Assembly: GCA_021791455.1 (NCBI GenBank)
Contig: JAJYWM010000320.1
Location: 1-6,356, forward strand
Origin: a bacterium
Lineage (GTDB): Bacteria; Chloroflexota; Dormibacteria; UBA8260; Bog-877
Length of the DNA stretch: 6,356 bases
Reading direction: 5' to 3'
The position numbers and the translations under genes are program-made. The notes beneath the pieces are model-generated. The model was not told where the DNA came from, did not search any database, and worked only from the letters and a program-made list of their open reading frames with translations. Each line of letters begins with the position of its first letter. Position 1 is the first letter of the stretch. Shown here in pieces: positions 1-5,547 of the stretch.

Positions 1-825
1 ACAGTAGGCAAGCGTACCCGGCCCCGTGTGGGTGCTGAGGACCGGACTGCAGTGATCAGCGATGACATCCATCTCTGGGTAGGTCCGCCTGGTCTCCTCA
101 GCCAGGAGCAGCCCGTCGTGGCGGTCCCCGACGTAGATCACGCCGCAGCGCGCCAGCGGACGGTGCTCCGCCAGGAGCTCAGAGAGCCGGCGCACCCCAC
201 TGGCCCGACTGCGGACTCGCCCCAGCGGGATCACTGATCCGTCCGGCCCAAGCCCAATCAGGGGCTTTATGGACAAAGCGGTCCCCAGCATCGCCCTCAC
301 CTTGCCGATCCGCCCACCCAGCAACAAGTACCTCAGGGTGTCAAGAAGGCAGATGATGCCAACTCTGGACGGCATCTCCGCCAGGGCCGCGACGATGTCC
401 TTCGCAGACTCCCCGGCCGCAGCCCGTTCCACCGCTTCCAGCACCAGAAAACCCGTCCCCAAACTAACGGTGCGGCTGTCGACCACATGGATCCTCTTCT
501 CATCCACCGCCTGGGCCGCGATCGTGGCAGAGCTGATGGTGCCGCTCAGCGCCGCCGCGATGTGGATCGAGATTATCTCCTCCGCCCCGTCGTCCAGCAG
601 CTGGCGATAGACGGCCTCGAAGTCGCCCGGCGGTGGCTGGGAGGTGCTGGGAGGTGCCTTGGCCGCGACCAGGCGCCGCACGAATTCGGAGTCGTCGATG
701 TCGACCCGATCCCGGAAGACCTCGTCTGCGAAATGCAGACGAAGGGGAACCGTCATAATCCCCGCCCGCTGCCGAACCGCCGCGGGAAGGTCACAGGTGC
801 TGTCGGTGACCACGCGAATGGGCAT
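1..825 (-). CDS. fakB: DegV-family fatty acid-binding protein (FakB-like), 3' end cut by window edge
   Basis: Cytosolic lipid carrier that holds a fatty acid while the kinase FakA phosphorylates its carboxyl group. The ATG at 825 opens 275 codons without a stop before the left edge; the family is about 280 residues, so only the last few are missing. The N-terminus reads MPIRVVTDSTCDLP, the usual DegV opening. Family motifs follow: a TSQP motif at residues 61-64, an ALSGT motif at 92-96, DSRTVSLGTG near 116-125, the GGRIGK motif near 150-155 and HTGPGT at 266-271. Thr61, Ser94 and His266 fall where, from memory, FakB proteins bind the fatty acid carboxylate. The start lies 3 nt after the fakA stop and has only a weak ribosome site (AGTAGG close to the ATG), so translation probably depends on coupling to fakA. 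The family call is very sure. The FakB role rests on the motifs and on adjacency to fakA; lipid preference cannot be read. Confidence 0.95.
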   Translation of the reverse strand, partial: MPIRVVTDSTCDLPAAVRQRAGIMTVPLRLHFADEVFRDRVDIDDSEFVRRLVAAKAPPSTSQPPPGDFEAVYRQLLDDGAEEIISIHIAAALSGTISSATIAAQAVDEKRIHVVDSRTVSLGTGFLVLEAVERAAAGESAKDIVAALAEMPSRVGIICLLDTLRYLLLGGRIGKVRAMLGTALSIKPLIGLGPDGSVIPLGRVRSRASGVRRLSELLAEHRPLARCGVIYVGDRHDGLLLAEETRRTYPEMDVIADHCSPVLSTHTGPGTLAYC

Positions 826-828
826 CGC

Positions 829-2490
829 CTACTCAGCCGAAATGATGTACGGATAGAGCGCCTGCCCGCCATCATGGCGCTCCACCTCCAGTTCCGGGAA
901 GTGGCGACGGATGCGCGCCTCCAGTTCCTCCGCCTCGTGCACCTGAACCCTCGCGCCGCGGTAGAGGGTGACCACCTCCACAGACCCCTTCGGTAGCCGC
1001 CGAAGGGCCGCCAATACCACGTCGCCTAGATCCTCGCCAGCCGCCACCAGGTCCCCGTCCAGTACCGCGATCGGCTGCCCCTTGCGGATCTCCCCGCCGC
1101 TGTACGAGCTGTCCCTGGCGGCCTCCGTGACCTCGATCGCGTGCACCCTGGTCATCTCCCCCAGCATGCGCTTGCGGTTGACCTCCAGAGAAGCCTCCGG
1201 ATCGAAGGCGAGCAGGGCCGCGATTCCCTGGGGGAGGTTGCGCGAAGGCACGACGGCGACCTCGTGCCTGGATATCCGCGCCGCCTGCTCGGCGCCCAGC
1301 ACCAGGTTGGGGTTGTTGGGCAGGAGGATCACCCTGTTGGCCCTTGCCTCATCGATCCCGCGGATCAGGTCCTCGGTCGACGGGTTCATCCCCTGACCAC
1401 CCTCGACCACCGCGGCCGCCCCCAGGCCCAGCAGGAGCTGGTGGAAGCCGAAGCCGGGAGCGACCACCACAACGCCCAGCGCAAGGCGACGGTCGCTCAC
1501 CTCAGCCCGGCGTCGAGCCTCCTGGTGCTGCCCGGTCATGTCCTCAACCTTGAGGCGTTCTATCCTGCCGAGCTCCGCCGCCCTGGTCAGCACCTGCCAG
1601 GGCTCGTGCGTATGGATGTGGATGTGCAGCAATCCCGGGTCACCAACCACGAGCGCCGAATCGTCCTCGGCCTCGCTGCCGAGACGGGCCCGCACGGCCA
1701 GCGGCTCCAGCTCCGACCCGACCAGGCTGAATTCAGTGCAGTAACCAAACCCCTGGTGGGGCGCTGTGAACGCCAGCACCCCCTGGGGCGAGCTCGGCGC
1801 GGACGGCGATCCAGGGCCGATCTCGAATGATTCCGGCCAGGCCGACTCCCTGCCGCCCATCGCCTCCGCCAGCGCGGAGAGAATTACCGCGAGTCCGAAT
1901 CCTCCAGCATCCACGACCCCCGCCTCGCGGAGGGCCTCCAGCTGCTCCCGGCTCCGGTCCACCGCGTCCCAAGCCTCCGTCACCGCCGCCTGGAGCACCG
2001 CGGAGACCCCATCGCCCGACGAGGCGGACCGCGTGGCGGCGGAGGCGGCGTCCCTGACCACGGAGAGGATCGTGCCATCGACCGGTCGCTTGACCGCCCG
2101 GTAAGCGACCCGCGAGCCCTCCTCCAGCGCCTTGGCAAGGGACTTGGGGCCCATCTCCACCTCGTCAGCGCACCCGGCGGCGACCCCGCGCAGCACCTGG
2201 GACAGGATCACACCGGAGTTGCCTCGAGCACCCATGAGGGAACCGTGGGCGGCCGCCTTGGCGACCTCGCCGACCGTGGCACCGCTCGGCAAGGCGGCGG
2301 ACTCCGCGACCGCCGCCTCCAGAGTCAGGGCCATGTTGGTCCCCGTATCTCCATCGGGGACCGGAAAGACGTTCAGGTCATTGATCCGTTCGCGCTGCTC
2401 CTCCAGGCGGCTGACCGCACGGCTCAAGCCATGCCTCAGCCCGGCCCCGGTCACGGCCGAGGGCACAGCCGGCGCCGCCCTACCCTCCAC
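829..2490 (-). CDS. fakA: Fatty acid kinase subunit FakA (DAK2 domain, YloV family)
   Basis: ATP-dependent kinase that phosphorylates fatty acids bound to DegV/FakB proteins, giving acyl-phosphate for phospholipid synthesis; cytosolic. With the GTG start at 2490 the protein has 553 residues, the normal family length. The N-terminal DAK2 (DhaL-like) kinase domain has NVFPVPDGDTGTNM at 40-53 (metal-binding Asp46 and Asp48), GSLMGARGNSG at 83-93, the RPVDGTIL segment at 135-142 and DAGGFGL at 194-200. The middle domain has GYCTEF (Cys251) and HIHIHT (His291, His293), matching the zinc-site residues described for FakA. The rest, from about residue 330, is the FakA C-terminal domain. The GTG was chosen because a GAGGTGG ribosome site lies 6 nt upstream and the N-terminus then has family length. 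In-frame GTG codons at 2466 and 2454 are alternatives; an ATG at 2556 would overlap asp23 by 77 nt and is less likely. The gene overlaps the end of asp23 by 11 nt and sits 3 nt before the DegV gene. Confidence 0.96.
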   Translation of the reverse strand: MEGRAAPAVPSAVTGAGLRHGLSRAVSRLEEQRERINDLNVFPVPDGDTGTNMALTLEAAVAESAALPSGATVGEVAKAAAHGSLMGARGNSGVILSQVLRGVAAGCADEVEMGPKSLAKALEEGSRVAYRAVKRPVDGTILSVVRDAASAATRSASSGDGVSAVLQAAVTEAWDAVDRSREQLEALREAGVVDAGGFGLAVILSALAEAMGGRESAWPESFEIGPGSPSAPSSPQGVLAFTAPHQGFGYCTEFSLVGSELEPLAVRARLGSEAEDDSALVVGDPGLLHIHIHTHEPWQVLTRAAELGRIERLKVEDMTGQHQEARRRAEVSDRRLALGVVVVAPGFGFHQLLLGLGAAAVVEGGQGMNPSTEDLIRGIDEARANRVILLPNNPNLVLGAEQAARISRHEVAVVPSRNLPQGIAALLAFDPEASLEVNRKRMLGEMTRVHAIEVTEAARDSSYSGGEIRKGQPIAVLDGDLVAAGEDLGDVVLAALRRLPKGSVEVVTLYRGARVQVHEAEELEARIRRHFPELEVERHDGGQALYPYIISAE

Positions 2491-2866
2491 TCGGGGCCAC
2501 CTCTGGGGGCCGGATTCCCTGCACGTTGACGTTGACCTCAAGCACCCGCACTCCAAGATGGTGACTCAGTCCGTAGTCCACAGCGCGCATGAGATTGTGG
2601 GCAACCTCCAGGATGCGGACTCCATGCTCAACTATGACAAACAGGTCGACGGCGACTCCGTCGGATTCGATCCTGAGCTCCACGCCGCGTTCGACATTCT
2701 CGCGGTTGAGCAGCTCGGCGATCCCGTCGCGCAGGCCCCGACCGGACATTCCCGCGATCCCGTAGCAATCGGTGGCAAGTCTGGCGGCGAGCGCGGACAC
2801 CACCCTGGGGGACACTTCGACCGAACCCAGGGAGTGGGTCCTCAGCAGCGATCGGTTGGTGGGCAA
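2480..2866 (-). CDS. Asp23/Gls24-family protein (DUF322, YloU-like)
   Basis: Small protein of the Asp23/Gls24 family, 128 residues from the TTG at 2866. The family fold is visible: GSVEVSPRVVSALAARLA at about 14-31, the CYGIAGM segment at 34-40 (family pattern V-x-G-V-x-G-M), GVAVDLFVIVEHGVRI at about 70-85 and RVLEVNVNVQGI at 107-118. It has no transmembrane segment or signal peptide. Members are linked to envelope stress in Gram-positive bacteria, but the molecular role of the YloU type next to fakA is not established. It is first of an asp23-fakA-fakB series, divergent from rpmB as in Bacillus. The TTG start has an AGGAGA ribosome site 9 nt upstream; a TTG at 2896 in the same frame would add 10 residues that do not look like the family. 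The gene overlaps fakA by 11 nt. The family is sure; the exact start is likely. Confidence 0.9.
   Translation of the reverse strand: MPTNRSLLRTHSLGSVEVSPRVVSALAARLATDCYGIAGMSGRGLRDGIAELLNRENVERGVELRIESDGVAVDLFVIVEHGVRILEVAHNLMRAVDYGLSHHLGVRVLEVNVNVQGIRPPEVAPSGG
2497..2504 (-). promoter_or_regulatory. Ribosome binding site of fakA
   Basis: On the minus strand this reads AGAGGTGG, a strong Shine-Dalgarno match, 6 nt before the GTG at 2490. It lies inside the last codons of asp23 and is the main reason for choosing GTG 2490 over the upstream ATG at 2556 or the downstream GTGs. Confidence 0.7.
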
Positions 2867-2875
2867 GAGGGGAAA

Positions 2876-2881
2876 TCTCCT
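2876..2881 (-). promoter_or_regulatory. Ribosome binding site of the Asp23-family gene
   Basis: The minus strand reads AGGAGA here, 9 nt before the TTG at 2866. No ATG or GTG lies in frame between this site and the conserved region, so it supports the rare TTG start. Confidence 0.6.
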
Positions 2882-2955
2882 AGAGCGCTCACACAAGCCC
2901 GAGATGCCGGGGCTGCGCGAGCCATCTCAACTGGTAAACTGCGCCCGGAATCATA

Positions 2956-2980
2956 AGCCCCCCTCATGTGGGCATGGGCT
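2956..2980 (+). other. Possible hairpin in the rpmB leader
   Basis: AGCCC at 2956-2960 pairs with GGGCT at 2976-2980. Inside, CCC (2961-2963) can pair with GGG (2970-2972) around a TCATGT loop, leaving CAT as a bulge. It ends 27 nt before the rpmB start and 18 nt before its ribosome site. There is no T-run after it, so it is not a terminator. I know of no established L28 leader motif to compare it with. It may be chance in GC-rich DNA. Confidence 0.3.
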
Positions 2981-2998
2981 CCAATCTTCATTGAAATC

Positions 2999-3003
2999 GA
3001 GGT
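2999..3003 (+). promoter_or_regulatory. Ribosome binding site of rpmB
   Basis: GAGGT ends 4 nt before the ATG at 3008. It selects this start over an in-frame ATG at 2966, which would add 14 residues foreign to L28. Confidence 0.7.
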
Positions 3004-3007
3004 TGCC

Positions 3008-3199
3008 ATGGCGAAGCGATGCGAGATCTGCGGAAAGGGTCCGGTGGCCGGCAACAACGTCAGCCACTCCAAGGTCCATACCAAGCGTCGCTTCATGCCC
3101 AATCTGGTGACGGCCCACATCGCGCCCCGGGGAGGCGGGATGGCCCAGAAGATGCGAGTCTGCACCCGCTGTCTGCGCACCACGACCAAGACCGCCTGA
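3008..3199 (+). CDS. rpmB: 50S ribosomal protein L28 (bL28), zinc-binding form
   Basis: Structural protein of the large ribosomal subunit, 63 residues, the usual length for the short Gram-positive type. The sequence begins [12 protein letters not shown], continues with the N-x-V-S-H-S motif at 17-21 (NVSHS) and the basic [12 protein letters not shown] segment at 22-33, and ends with RVCTRCLRT at 50-58. The pairs Cys5/Cys8 and Cys52/Cys55 form the CxxC...CxxC zinc ribbon of the C+ type. In many bacteria a cysteine-free paralogue is induced on zinc shortage; none is visible here. It is the only plus-strand gene in the window, divergent from the asp23-fakA-fakB series and convergent with ribH. 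Its stop codon is one base from the ribH stop, and no terminator with a T-run is seen beyond it, so its transcript probably runs antisense into ribH. Confidence 0.98.
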   Translation: MAKRCEICGKGPVAGNNVSHSKVHTKRRFMPNLVTAHIAPRGGGMAQKMRVCTRCLRTTTKTA

Positions 3200-3206
3200 C
3201 TCAGGC
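3194..3206. repeat. Perfect inverted repeat across the convergent rpmB/ribH stop codons
   Basis: The sequence GCCTGACTCAGGC is a perfect 6-bp inverted repeat around one base. Each arm is the final Ala codon plus TGA stop of one gene (rpmB on plus, ribH on minus). The symmetry therefore follows from both proteins ending in GCC TGA. The arms are too short and lack T-tracts for a typical intrinsic terminator. Confidence 0.85.
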
Positions 3207-3674
3207 TTCACCGCGCAGCTGACGAAGCACCGAGGCCAGCTCCAGGGCCGACGTGGCCGCTTCCCACCCCTTGTTTCCAAGCTTGCCCCCGGCCCGACTG
3301 TTCGCCTGCTCGACCGTGTCGACGGTCAGGACCCCAAAGCCCGTGGCAACCCTGTGCCTCAGGCCGAGCTCCGCAATCCCGGCCGCTACCGCTGAGGCCA
3401 CATATTCGAAGTGAGGGGTCTCCCCCCTGATGACCGCCCCCAGGGCTATCAGGGCGTCAAGCCCGCCCCTGTGCAGCAGCTCCGCCGCAGCCACGGGAAT
3501 CTCGAACGCGCCAGGTACCCAGATCAGCTCGATGTCGGACTCTCCCACTCCGTGCTGGAGCAGGGCCCGGTTGGCCCCCTCGACCAGTGAGGCCACCACC
3601 GTCTGGTTGAAGCGAGCCGCCACCAGGCCGACGACCAAGCCCTTGCCAACCATGGTGCCATGGGTCTCCCGCAT
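3201..3674 (-). CDS. ribH: 6,7-dimethyl-8-ribityllumazine synthase (riboflavin synthase beta subunit)
   Basis: Condenses 5-amino-6-ribitylamino-uracil with 3,4-dihydroxy-2-butanone 4-phosphate to form lumazine, the penultimate riboflavin step. Members assemble as pentamers or 60-mers in the cytosol. The protein has 157 residues, the normal length. Active-site motifs are intact: ARFN at 20-23 (Phe22), VPGAFE at 53-58, GAVIRGETPHFEYV at 79-92 with catalytic His88, FGVLT at 113-117, Arg127 in RAGGK, and GNKG at 133-136 with Lys135 and then Glu138. These positions equal those of the Bacillus subtilis enzyme. Two starts are possible side by side, GTG 3677 and ATG 3674. The ATG is preferred because the AGGAG site lies 5 nt before it but only 2 nt before the GTG. 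The ATG shares one base with the ribBA stop (TGATG), indicating translational coupling. It is the last gene of the rib operon here. Confidence 0.98.
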   Translation of the reverse strand: MRETHGTMVGKGLVVGLVAARFNQTVVASLVEGANRALLQHGVGESDIELIWVPGAFEIPVAAAELLHRGGLDALIALGAVIRGETPHFEYVASAVAAGIAELGLRHRVATGFGVLTVDTVEQANSRAGGKLGNKGWEAATSALELASVLRQLRGEA

Positions 3675-4894
3675 CACTTCTCCTCTTCAGCCACGCCGCT
3701 CAGGAGGTGGCCCATCTTCACCCGCTTGGTCTGCAGATAGCGGGCATTGTGGCGATTCGGTGCCACCACGATCGGCACCCGCTGCACTATCTCCAGACCG
3801 TGCCCTCGCAGGCCGTAGTACTTGTGGGGATTGTTGCTCATCACCCGCAGCCGGTGCACCCCCAGTTCGGCGATGATCTGGCTGCCGATCTGATAGTCGC
3901 GGCTGTCAGCCGGCAGGCCCAGTCGCAGATTGGCCTCGACCGTGTCCAGCCCCTGATCTTGGAGCGCGTAGGCGCGCAGCTTGTCCATGAGGCCGATCCC
4001 CCGCCCCTCCTGGCGCAGGTAGACGATGAGGCCGCTGCCCTCGCCTTCTATCTGGCGCATCGCCGCATGCAATTGCGCCTGGCAGTCGCAGCGCTGCGAC
4101 CCGAACACGTCGCCGGTCAGGCACTCGCTGTGAACCCGCACCAGCACCGGCTCCGGGAGAGGCAACTCCCCGAGATAGAGGGCCAGATGAACGGCCTCGG
4201 TGATGCGGTCCGCGAAGCCGACCGCCCGCCACTGCCCTCCGCGAGTGGGGATGACCGTCTCAGGCCCACGGTCCAGAAGCCTCTCGGTCCGACGCCGTTC
4301 CGCGATGAGGTCGGAAATGGTGATTATCGGAATCCCATGCCGCTGAGCGAAATCCTCCAGCTCGGCGCGCCTGGCCATGGTTCCATCCGCGCTGGCGATC
4401 TCACACACAACCCCCGCCGGGGTGCGGCCCGCGAGCCGGGCCAGGTCCACGGCGGCCTCCGTGTGCCCGGCGCGAACCAGGACCCCGCCCGGCCTAGCCC
4501 GCAGCGGGAAGACGTGCCCCGGGCGCACGAAGTCGCTTGCGGAGAACTCAGGGTCCGCCAGGGCCCGAATCGTGAACGCCCGGTCCTGGGCGCTGATACC
4601 GGTGCTGATGGACCGGTCTGCGGCGTCCACCGAGACGGCGAAGGCGGTCTGGTAGCGCGAACTGTTGTCGGCCATCATCTGAGGCAGTCCCAGCTGGTCC
4701 AGTCGTTCCCCCTCCATGGCTACGCAAATGAGGCCGCGCGCCTGCGTCATCATGAAGTTGACCTGCTCCGGGGTCGCCGCGTCCGCGGCGACCATGAGGT
4801 CACCCTCGTTCTCGCGATCCTCGTCATCCATCACGATGACAAACCCGCCGTCGGCGAACTGCTGCAACGCCTCCTCGACCGAGCTCAGGGTCAT
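3674..4894 (-). CDS. ribBA: Bifunctional 3,4-dihydroxy-2-butanone 4-phosphate synthase / GTP cyclohydrolase II
   Basis: Two-domain cytosolic enzyme of 406 residues supplying both riboflavin precursors. The N-terminal RibB domain (about 1-200) converts ribulose 5-phosphate to dihydroxybutanone phosphate; it shows the acidic loop DDEDRENEGD at 23-32, GHVFPL at 126-131 and RAGHTEAAVDL at 141-151 with His144. The C-terminal RibA domain (about 205-406) opens the imidazole ring of GTP; it has HSECLTGD at 255-262 and Cys258, Cys269 and Cys271 in the zinc pattern C-x10-C-x-C, followed by YLRQEGRGIGL at 292-302 and the SNNPHKYYGL region near 357. Both halves look catalytically complete. The ATG at 4894 overlaps the ribE stop by 4 nt (ATGA) and has an AGGTGA ribosome site 7 nt upstream. 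The stop shares one base with the ribH start. Confidence 0.98.
   Translation of the reverse strand: MTLSSVEEALQQFADGGFVIVMDDEDRENEGDLMVAADAATPEQVNFMMTQARGLICVAMEGERLDQLGLPQMMADNSSRYQTAFAVSVDAADRSISTGISAQDRAFTIRALADPEFSASDFVRPGHVFPLRARPGGVLVRAGHTEAAVDLARLAGRTPAGVVCEIASADGTMARRAELEDFAQRHGIPIITISDLIAERRRTERLLDRGPETVIPTRGGQWRAVGFADRITEAVHLALYLGELPLPEPVLVRVHSECLTGDVFGSQRCDCQAQLHAAMRQIEGEGSGLIVYLRQEGRGIGLMDKLRAYALQDQGLDTVEANLRLGLPADSRDYQIGSQIIAELGVHRLRVMSNNPHKYYGLRGHGLEIVQRVPIVVAPNRHNARYLQTKRVKMGHLLSGVAEEEK
3680..3684 (-). promoter_or_regulatory. Ribosome binding site of ribH
   Basis: The minus strand reads AGGAG within the last codons of ribBA, 5 nt before the ATG at 3674. The GTG at 3677 would be only 2 nt away, which argues for the ATG as start. 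Confidence 0.7.
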
Positions 4895-5547
4895 CTTGCC
4901 GTCACCTGGGCGCCTGCCGCGGGGAAAGACCTCTGGGCAGGAAGCAAGTGGGGCCGCACCAACCTCTCCACCAGCTTGGCCACGCTGTCCGCCTCCAGGT
5001 TCACCACCGTGCCAGGGCGGTACTCAGAAGCCACAGTGGCCGATCTGGTGTGGGGGATCAGCGAGACCTCGATCGTCCCGGAGCCGTCCTCGCGATCGGT
5101 GACGTTAACCAGGGTCAGCGAGCATCCGTCGATCGCGATAGAACCCTGAGGGATGCAGTAGCGCCCAACCCTCTCTGGCACGTGGACCTGCAGCCACACG
5201 GCATTGCCTTCCGCCGTCACGCCGGCCACCACCCCGGTCCCATCCACGTGACCGGTGACCAGGTGCCCGCCCACCAGACCGCGCAACTCGAGCGCCTTCT
5301 CAAGGTTCACAGGGTCACCGACACCAAGACGGTTGAGAGCGGTGCGGCGCAGCGTCTCCGGCATGACGTCCACTTTGACCAGTTCTCCCTGCGCCGCGAC
5401 CACGGTGAGACAGCAGCCGTTGACGGCCAGGCTCTCTCCGATCGCGAGCTCCGCCCAGCCCGAGGGCTTGGAGATCTCCAAGCTGCTCCTCCCAGGCGCC
5501 GGCACCGCCTCAATCCGGCCCATGGCTGCGACTATCCCCGAGAACAT
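4891..5547 (-). CDS. ribE: Riboflavin synthase alpha subunit
   Basis: Catalyses the dismutation of two lumazine molecules to riboflavin and the pyrimidine substrate of RibH; cytosolic homotrimer. The protein has 218 residues, within the family range, and two tandem lumazine-binding barrels. The first opens with MFSGIV at 1-6 and has VNGCCLTV at 42-49. GGHLVTGHVDGTG at 93-105 marks the second, followed by IAIDGCSLTL at 137-146 and SLIPHT at 162-167. The last 20 or so residues are a Pro/Ala-rich tail. The ATG at 5547 shares one base with the ribD stop (TGATG) and follows a very strong GGAGGTGG ribosome site 4 nt upstream, so the start is well supported. The stop overlaps ribBA by 4 nt. The gene name follows Bacillus use; in E. 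coli the same enzyme is called RibC or RibE depending on source. Confidence 0.97.
   Translation of the reverse strand: MFSGIVAAMGRIEAVPAPGRSSLEISKPSGWAELAIGESLAVNGCCLTVVAAQGELVKVDVMPETLRRTALNRLGVGDPVNLEKALELRGLVGGHLVTGHVDGTGVVAGVTAEGNAVWLQVHVPERVGRYCIPQGSIAIDGCSLTLVNVTDREDGSGTIEVSLIPHTRSATVASEYRPGTVVNLEADSVAKLVERLVRPHLLPAQRSFPAAGAQVTAR

Larger units (their letters stand above)
2867..3007. promoter_or_regulatory. Divergent intergenic region between the Asp23-family gene and rpmB
   Basis: This 141-bp gap separates the divergent starts and must hold the promoters of both transcripts unless they lie in the coding sequences. It is less GC-rich in its middle. On the minus strand TATGAT at 2955-2950 differs from the consensus -10 box at one base, but no good -35 box stands 16-18 nt upstream. 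On the plus strand TAAACT (2935-2940) and CATAAG (2952-2957) are weak -10 candidates, also without a clear -35. No promoter can be assigned firmly. Confidence 0.4.

Noticed and set aside
636..657. Tandem 10-bp repeat (GCTGGGAGGT twice) inside the DegV gene
   Set aside because: It encodes the conserved TSQP region and the frame is intact on both sides, so it is explained by codon use rather than by a mobile or variable repeat.
1141..1830. A 229-codon open frame on the plus strand
   Set aside because: It lies entirely antisense to the well-supported fakA coding sequence.
2132..2956. A 274-codon open frame on the plus strand
   Set aside because: It lies antisense to fakA and the Asp23-family gene and has no recognisable motif; it is a GC-driven shadow.
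2919..2983. A tRNA-like stretch, with CTCAACTGGTAAA resembling a D-loop and GGGCTCCA resembling a tRNA 3' end
   Set aside because: There is no T-arm (GTTCRANNC) and no proper anticodon stem, and the span is too short, so the likeness is by chance.
2974..2994. Six-codon ORF on the plus strand just before rpmB
   Set aside because: It has no convincing ribosome site, and so short a frame is expected by chance.
2966..3007. Upstream in-frame ATG that would lengthen RpmB by 14 residues
   Set aside because: The ribosome site at 2999-3003 and the family N-terminus MAKRC support the ATG at 3008.
3246..3258. GGCC-GACGT-GGCC hairpin downstream of rpmB as a terminator
   Set aside because: The stem is only 4 bp and no T-run follows; it lies within ribH coding sequence.
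3707..5149. A 480-codon open frame on the plus strand
   Set aside because: It lies antisense to ribBA and ribE, both of which have complete motifs. The translation looks like no known family; long antisense frames are common in GC-rich DNA.
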